Assembly (NCBI GenBank): GCA_003509235.1
Contig: DONH01000065.1
Location: forward strand, 1 to 9,491
DNA length: 9,491 nucleotides
Direction: 5' to 3'
From: Planctomycetaceae bacterium
GTDB taxonomy: Bacteria > Planctomycetota > Planctomycetia > Pirellulales > UBA1268
Part shown: positions 5,469 to 9,491 of the stretch, piece after piece
Numbering within the stretch: position 1 is the stretch's first letter
How the letters are laid out: every line of letters begins with the position of its first letter
The notes under the pieces: model-generated
What the model was told of the DNA's origin: nothing
What the model saw: the letters and a program-made list of their open reading frames with translations, nothing else
Databases searched by the model: none
Translations under genes and position numbers: made by a program

Positions 5469-6767
5469 ATGGTGGCTGGCCGACGACGAGTTGTAATCAC
5501 TGGAATGGGATGTGTGACGCCTTTGGGCGTGACAGTCGAAGAACTTTGGGGAAACCTGAAGGAGGGGCGTTCTGGTGTTGCTTCTACTACAGTGTTTGAT
5601 GCAACACGGTTTCCAACCAAAATCGCGGCTGAGGTGAAGAACTGGTCCGTATGCAATGAAGGTCAGACAGAAGATCGTTGGCGGCACTGTGGCCGGCATA
5701 CAAAATTTGCTGTTGGTGCGGCGTCACAGGCGATGAAGAATGCGGGCCTCCCTCAAGGACTCTCTTCAGCACCGGAACGACTTGGTATTTATCTTGGGAG
5801 TGGTGAGGGGCAGCAGGATTTTGACTCCTTCACAAAAATGATGATGGTCTCTGTTGAGGGTGATACCCTCGACGTCGCCAAATTCACAAAACTTGGTCTT
5901 GAGACTCTTCATCCACTCACAGAAGTAGAGCAGGAGCCAAATATGCCAGCAGGACATTTGGCAGCGTTGTTTAATGCACAAGGTCCGAACCTGAATTGTC
6001 TTACGGCATGCGCTGCTTCAAGTCAGGCAATTGGTGAGGCAACCGAACTTGTTCGTCGCGGAGATGCTGACGTGATGCTTTCAGGCGGGACGCACAGTAT
6101 GATCCATCCGTTTGGGGTCACTGGATTTAACCTTTTGACAGCATTGTCGACTCGTAATGATGATCCAACGAAGGCATCACGACCATTTGATAATGAACGT
6201 GACGGGTTTGTTCTCGGAGAAGGTGCAGCGATGGTTGTACTAGAAGAACTTGAGCACGCGAGGGCACGCGGTGCAGAGATCTACGGTGAGGTTGTTGGCT
6301 ATGGATCGACTGCAGATGCCTACCGGATCACTGACACTCATCCCGAAGGACGGGGTGCATCGAGTTGTATTCGAATGGCTTTAGAAGATGCAGGGCTTGG
6401 CTTGGGAGACATTGATTACGTCAATGCCCATGGTACAAGTACCAGTGTCAATGATCGGGTTGAATCATTAGCAATTAAAAATGTATTTGGGGAGCGGGCG
6501 TATAAAATTCCCGTATCGAGTACGAAAAGTATGATGGGGCACCTAATTGCCGCCGCTGGAGCAACAGAAGCTATCGTTTCTCTTCTAGCCATTCGAGACG
6601 GTGTTCTTCCGCCAACCACGAACTATGAAAGTCCTGATCCAGATTGTGATTTAGACTACGTTCCGAACGTTGCCCGTGAGGCGCCCTGTAAACGAGTGCT
6701 TTCGAATAGTTTCGGGTTTGGCGGCCAGAATATCTCCTTGATTCTGAGCAGTTTTGCTGACGTATAA
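5469..6767 (+). CDS. fabF: Beta-ketoacyl-ACP synthase, FabF (KAS II) family
   Basis: Thiolase-fold condensing enzyme that joins malonyl-ACP to an acyl chain with loss of CO2. The catalytic triad is intact: Cys181 in LTACAASSQA, His321 in NAHGTSTSVND and His358 in MMGHLIAAAGA, with the conserved Lys353 in STKSMM. At 432 residues it is about 20 longer than E. coli FabF; the extra length falls at about 112-160 (GEGQQDF onward), the region holding the acyl-pocket gatekeeper. There E. coli has GSGIGG and this protein has GSGEGQ, and the GFGGTN loop near the C-terminus is GFGGQN. Both differences bear on chain selection. A good Shine-Dalgarno GGAGGAG (5457-5463) lies 5 bases before the ATG and sets the start. 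As the last gene of the lipid cluster it probably condenses chains on the long ACP two genes upstream. It could instead be a general KAS II; context favours a dedicated enzyme. Confidence 0.94.
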   Translation: MVAGRRRVVITGMGCVTPLGVTVEELWGNLKEGRSGVASTTVFDATRFPTKIAAEVKNWSVCNEGQTEDRWRHCGRHTKFAVGAASQAMKNAGLPQGLSSAPERLGIYLGSGEGQQDFDSFTKMMMVSVEGDTLDVAKFTKLGLETLHPLTEVEQEPNMPAGHLAALFNAQGPNLNCLTACAASSQAIGEATELVRRGDADVMLSGGTHSMIHPFGVTGFNLLTALSTRNDDPTKASRPFDNERDGFVLGEGAAMVVLEELEHARARGAEIYGEVVGYGSTADAYRITDTHPEGRGASSCIRMALEDAGLGLGDIDYVNAHGTSTSVNDRVESLAIKNVFGERAYKIPVSSTKSMMGHLIAAAGATEAIVSLLAIRDGVLPPTTNYESPDPDCDLDYVPNVAREAPCKRVLSNSFGFGGQNISLILSSFADV

Positions 6768-6768
6768 G

Positions 6769-6793
6769 TGCCACAAACAGTCCATTCGTGGCA
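6769..6793 (+). repeat. Inverted repeat just after the fabF stop
   Basis: TGCCAC (6769-6774) and GTGGCA (6788-6793) are perfect 6-bp arms with a 13-base loop, starting two bases after the stop codon. No T-tract follows. It may protect the transcript's 3' end, or be fortuitous. Confidence 0.3.
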
Positions 6794-6839
6794 GTATGAT
6801 AGGGCAGTTTCACGAGTGTTTCAGTGCTCAAATATTCGC

Positions 6840-6856
6840 CAAAAACCCGGTTTTTG
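6840..6856. terminator. Weak A/T-rich hairpin, possible end of the lipid operon
   Basis: CAAAAAC (6840-6846) and GTTTTTG (6850-6856) form a 7-bp stem with a CCG loop, 73 bases past the fabF stop. The T-run is inside the 3' arm rather than after it, and the stem is A/T-rich, so it only partly resembles an intrinsic terminator. Its symmetry means it could act on either strand. Confidence 0.3.
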
Positions 6857-6889
6857 CCAAAAGGTGTGAAAGGCCGCAGGGTTTTCTTA

Positions 6890-6913
6890 ATCGGTTGAAC
6901 CGTTTCGACCGAT
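6890..6913 (+). repeat. 10-bp inverted repeat upstream of the lipoprotein gene
   Basis: ATCGGTTGAA (6890-6899) pairs with TTCGACCGAT (6904-6913) over ten positions, one of them a G-T wobble, with a four-base CCGT loop. It lies about 100 bases before the lipoprotein start. No T-tract follows. It could be an operator or leader hairpin for the lipoprotein gene; the right arm with its next two bases (ACCGATAT) also loosely resembles a sigma28 -10 box, but no TAAA lies at the right distance. Confidence 0.35.
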
Positions 6914-7011
6914 ATCTAAGAACATCGAATGGTTTTGGCTATTTGGTGCGGCACGTGGTGTGTTGCCTCGTATAGAGCCAGATTGTTGAAAACGCTTGGG
7001 ATAATGAAGCT

Positions 7012-7479
7012 ATGAGACATCTTTCCGCCTGCCTGCTTGTTGTCGCCGTTCTGGGTATGACCAGCGGCTGTTCGCTGATCGACCGCCTTTTCCTTATTAA
7101 CGCTGATGGCCCGTATGCCAACCATTACGGAGGATGCCCAGCGGGTTGCGAAGATGGGTGTAAACAATGTAATGAAGCACCATGCGTTGATTGTCAGAGT
7201 GGTATCTGCCCTACGGGTGGCTGTAAAAATGGTCTTTGCCGCCTCGGGGAAAACTGTAATGCGTGCGCCGATGGCCGTTGTCACGAAAGGCATGTTGGGA
7301 GATATGGCGGTCTTGCCAAACACCGTCTGACCCCAGAAGAACAGTGTGAATTAGATGGCTCGGACTATGGAGCAACGTGCCCACCTGGTCCTCCGAGCGG
7401 TGCAGTTGCCTATCCGTACTACACAACTCGTGGTCCTCGTGACTTTCTCGCAAAGTGCCCACCTTCTATCGGACCGTAG
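7012..7479 (+). CDS. Cys-rich putative lipoprotein
   Basis: 155-residue secreted protein of unknown function. Residues 1-20 look like a lipoprotein signal peptide: MRH, a hydrophobic stretch LSACLLVVAVLGM, then TSGC with Cys20 as the lipidation site (position -3 is Thr, a relaxed lipobox). Residues 42-90 hold twelve Cys in 49 positions, including three C-x2-C-x4-C units (50-53-58, 58-61-66, 82-85-90); three more Cys follow at 112, 123 and 149. None of the three CxxC motifs is followed by His, so it is not a c-type cytochrome. Disulfide-bonded knot or metal site are both possible; His91 and His94 sit next to Cys90. The C-terminus (YPYYTTRGPRDFL, then PPSIGP) is wording I associate with planctomycete exported proteins. 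GGGA (6998-7001) lies 10 bases before the ATG. It stands alone: 244 bases after fabF, with only 21 bases to the convergent symporter stop. Confidence 0.75.
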   Translation: MRHLSACLLVVAVLGMTSGCSLIDRLFLINADGPYANHYGGCPAGCEDGCKQCNEAPCVDCQSGICPTGGCKNGLCRLGENCNACADGRCHERHVGRYGGLAKHRLTPEEQCELDGSDYGATCPPGPPSGAVAYPYYTTRGPRDFLAKCPPSIGP

Positions 7480-7500
7480 GCTGAGATGAGTGATGCTTAT

Positions 7501-9153
7501 TTATGAGCCATTCTTCGGAAAGAATTTTGCAACAGTGGCGTCGCTCGGTGGCTTTGTAACTACTGAAACACATACCATCGCGACAGTCGAACAGGCGATC
7601 ATTGCCGCGACAGGCATGAGTTGCCAATAACCATCTCCGTCAAGCGTTATTGGCACAGGGATGTTTACTGTGAAGTTTGGCTGAGCCGCAAATTCTGACG
7701 CACGAAACAGCCATAGCCAACTCCCTGCAGCAGCTAAAACGCATGCATACGCCCCTGCTTTCGTCAGACGAGGCCAGTAAAGTGCTGCAAGAATAAGTGG
7801 GAAAAGGCTTGAGAATCCACTGAAGCACCAGACGCCGAGCGTGAATACACGTCGTGGTTCAAAGAGGCTCAGTCCATACGTCAGTGCAACGATACCGATA
7901 ATAAAAAGCCGAGCAACAAGAAGTTGCTGACGGTCAGACAGACTTCGTTGGCCACAAAGTGGACGGACAACATCCTCTGTAAACATTGTTCCAAGACAAA
8001 GAAATTGACTGTCGAGAGAAGACATAATTGCTGCCAGAATCCCTGCGGTCAGTAGGCCGCCGAGTACGGGTCCTGCCAACTGTTTCACGAGAAAAGGCAG
8101 GACAGCATTGGGGTTGGCAGCGACAGGCGGAGGTATCGTTATAAGATCACTCGTGGCCCATGCGCCAATCAACACGCACGGAACCCAAACGATGGCAATA
8201 AATAATGGATGCGCAACGATTGGAAGCTTAAAACTTTCTGCACTTCGTGCAGTGAGCCAATGTTGAAAAAGATGGGGAAACATGCCGACGCTTAGCGGAA
8301 CGAACATGTAGGTAAGGAATTTTTCCGGTGGTATGTGTATTCGTGTTAATTTTTCAATAGGTATGGAGCTACTCGCCGTCTGTAAACTGGTCCAGAAACT
8401 CTCTTGTCCGCCAAGTTGCCACGCAATAACCACAAACGTGACAATACCTAAGACCATGAAAACTAACGTCTGGAACGTATTGGCCCACGTTGTTCCTCTC
8501 ATGCCACCAAGAAAGACGTAAATCAAAACAATGCCGCATATGGCAAGCGAAGCTAACGGCTTCGGGACGCCACCTTGTGAACCGTATATAAAGTTCGCTG
8601 GCTCTTCACTTTGTGGCTTTTTTCCTTGTTCGAGAAATTGGGGAAAGGTCCCCTCTTCAAACGTGCCACCAACGACTCGGCCATCTCGGATCGATCCCGC
8701 AGTCACTTTATTGATGACAGTGCCGGACGCCATAACGCCAATGAGAAGGTAAGGAATTACCAGCCCAACAAGAACAGGGAAGAGGATGACGCCGATCCAA
8801 CGGCTCTCGAGTCGATCACGAAAGAATTGCACTTGAGTGCGGTATTCATACTTCCTGCCTAGCTCCCAAACTTTTACACCAAGAAGAAGAAAACAAAGAG
8901 AGTGAATGATGCCGCTTGAGCTGGCCAGCATCCCGTAGACACCAACCCCTTCCTTGAAAGATTCACCGGTTGAGCCGACCAAGGCAAAGGCAGTCATGGT
9001 TGTCCCAAAAATGGACATCAGGAGAAGGAATGGACCAATGGAATGGCTGGCCAGCATGTAGTCTTGGCTTGTTCCGCGAAAAAGACGACTTGCTCCGATG
9101 CCGAGAAGGAGGAGAAGGAAAAGATAACCAATGATGATGAGAAGTTGTGTCAT
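7501..9153 (-). CDS. Sodium:solute symporter (SSS family)
   Basis: Inner-membrane secondary transporter of the SSS/PutP family, coupling solute uptake to the sodium gradient. The 550 residues contain about a dozen hydrophobic segments beginning with residues 3-20. Family marks are DYMLAS at 31-36 after TM1, TTMTAFALVGSTGES at 51-65, GGMRGTTWANTFQTLVFM at 216-233, and AAIMSSLDSQ at 374-383, whose Ser378-Ser379 correspond to the Na2-site pair of PutP (Ser340-Thr341). Residues about 150-198 form a long hydrophilic loop rich in Gly, Glu and Lys (GRVVGGTFEEGTFPQFLEQG) between two membrane segments, longer than in PutP. The substrate cannot be told; PutP-like carriers move proline, pantothenate, acetate or sugars. 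Its ATG overlaps the stop of the DUF3311 gene by one base (TAATG), so the two are translationally coupled. The C-terminus is a short soluble tail. It converges on the lipoprotein gene. Confidence 0.93.
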   Translation of the reverse strand: MTQLLIIIGYLFLLLLLGIGASRLFRGTSQDYMLASHSIGPFLLLMSIFGTTMTAFALVGSTGESFKEGVGVYGMLASSSGIIHSLCFLLLGVKVWELGRKYEYRTQVQFFRDRLESRWIGVILFPVLVGLVIPYLLIGVMASGTVINKVTAGSIRDGRVVGGTFEEGTFPQFLEQGKKPQSEEPANFIYGSQGGVPKPLASLAICGIVLIYVFLGGMRGTTWANTFQTLVFMVLGIVTFVVIAWQLGGQESFWTSLQTASSSIPIEKLTRIHIPPEKFLTYMFVPLSVGMFPHLFQHWLTARSAESFKLPIVAHPLFIAIVWVPCVLIGAWATSDLITIPPPVAANPNAVLPFLVKQLAGPVLGGLLTAGILAAIMSSLDSQFLCLGTMFTEDVVRPLCGQRSLSDRQQLLVARLFIIGIVALTYGLSLFEPRRVFTLGVWCFSGFSSLFPLILAALYWPRLTKAGAYACVLAAAGSWLWLFRASEFAAQPNFTVNIPVPITLDGDGYWQLMPVAAMIACSTVAMVCVSVVTKPPSDATVAKFFPKNGS

Positions 9154-9377
9154 TATGCAGTGTCTCTTCCTTGGGCTGACGGTGCCTGATCAGACGGCCA
9201 GCAAAAACGAGTTGCAAGGTACCATGTAAATGCCGCTGCAAGAGATATGCAGGCGTGGTATGCGAGAGCGACTGGAAGAAACCCAAAGACCAATGTGGTG
9301 TCGTCCCAAAACCAAATATCTTGATGCGCAATGATCAAAAAAAGAATCAATGCCCAAACGCCGTGTGCCGGTTTCAT
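9153..9377 (-). CDS. DUF3311 small membrane protein
   Basis: 74-residue protein with two predicted membrane helices (about residues 7-20 and 31-58) joined by the family's signature AHQDIWFWDD, followed by LVFGFLPVALAYHA and a short charged tail. DUF3311 proteins are almost always encoded next to SSS symporters, and are thought to be an accessory or small subunit, though their role is not established. The stop codon overlaps the symporter ATG by one base (TAATG), which implies coupled translation and fixed stoichiometry. The Met at 9377 was chosen because no ATG, GTG or TTG lies between it and the upstream in-frame stop at 9468-9470, and because MKP-start fits the family length of about 70. 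Only a weak GGA precedes the start. Confidence 0.85.
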   Translation of the reverse strand: MKPAHGVWALILFLIIAHQDIWFWDDTTLVFGFLPVALAYHACISLAAAFTWYLATRFCWPSDQAPSAQGRDTA

Positions 9378-9491
9378 GAATACATTCCAGAGGTAAATTG
9401 CCCACCCAGGGCCATCTGTTGTATACCGTCTGGGTGACTCTGAACAACAAATGTTTTGTTTTGGGCTTTATTACTCTGTGAGAATTGTTCT
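9378..9491. other. Upstream region of the DUF3311-symporter pair
   Basis: 114 bases to the window edge with no supported gene. On the minus strand a TATACA (9426-9421) lies 44 bases before the DUF3311 start and could be a -10 box, but the best -35 (TTGTTC, 16 bases upstream) matches only three bases. The promoter is therefore unresolved. Confidence 0.3.

Noticed and set aside
6941..6966. Possible sigma54 promoter (GGCAC followed by TTGCC) before the lipoprotein gene
   Set aside because: The GG and GC elements are 13 bases apart; sigma54 requires 10.
7159..7284. CxxC motifs that might indicate a c-type cytochrome
   Set aside because: None of the three CxxC pairs (50-53, 58-61, 82-85) is followed by His, so heme attachment of the usual type is excluded.
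9190..9450. 86-codon minus-strand frame overlapping the DUF3311 gene
   Set aside because: It is a frame-shifted shadow of the DUF3311 gene, which has a recognisable signature and couples to the symporter.
1..9491. CRISPR array, tRNA, insertion sequence or phage signature
   Set aside because: No regularly spaced direct repeats, tRNA-like cloverleaf, transposase or terminal inverted repeats were seen by eye.

Overview
The window looks like chromosomal DNA from a planctomycete (phylum Planctomycetota), probably a marine Pirellulales-like lineage. Four things point this way: a formyltransferase/hydrolase subunit C gene (H4MPT-linked C1 metabolism) next to ribosomal protein genes; an unusually long acyl carrier protein between two FabZ-like dehydratases; a small Cys-rich lipoprotein whose C-terminal wording (YPYYTTRGPRDFL...PPSIGP) I associate with planctomycete secreted proteins; and several genes without a Shine-Dalgarno sequence. 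This is recognition from memory, not a database result. I see no tRNA, rRNA, CRISPR array, insertion sequence or phage gene.

Layout. (1) 1-1239, plus: C-terminal part of an SppA-type S49 peptidase, cut by the window edge. (2) 1288-3233, minus: fhcC, then a putative terminator, then rpsL (S12) and rpsG (S7). The str operon is split here: fusA does not follow rpsG, and a convergent peptidase gene does. (3) 3234-3644: a 411-base divergent intergenic region with a candidate promoter and two palindromic sites. (4) 3645-6767, plus: four genes of type II fatty acid/polyketide logic, in order FabZ-like dehydratase, long ACP, second FabZ-like dehydratase, FabF-like ketosynthase. (5) 6768-7011: intergenic, with three inverted repeats. 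(6) 7012-7479, plus: Cys-rich putative lipoprotein. (7) 7501-9377, minus: a DUF3311 small membrane protein translationally coupled to a sodium:solute symporter (SSS). (8) 9378-9491: upstream region, no gene.

How the genes work together. The four lipid genes make a coherent set: an ACP to carry the chain, a condensing enzyme to extend it, and two related dehydratases to remove water from the 3-hydroxyacyl intermediate. No ketoreductase, enoyl reductase, acyltransferase or thioesterase lies in the window, so the set is either incomplete or borrows housekeeping partners. It is the best candidate here for a dedicated, poorly described pathway (a special fatty acid or polyene-like product). The most concrete single-residue observation is Arg at S12 position 88, where most bacteria have Lys; this substitution is known to give streptomycin resistance in other bacteria and would fit the streptomycin tolerance of cultured planctomycetes.
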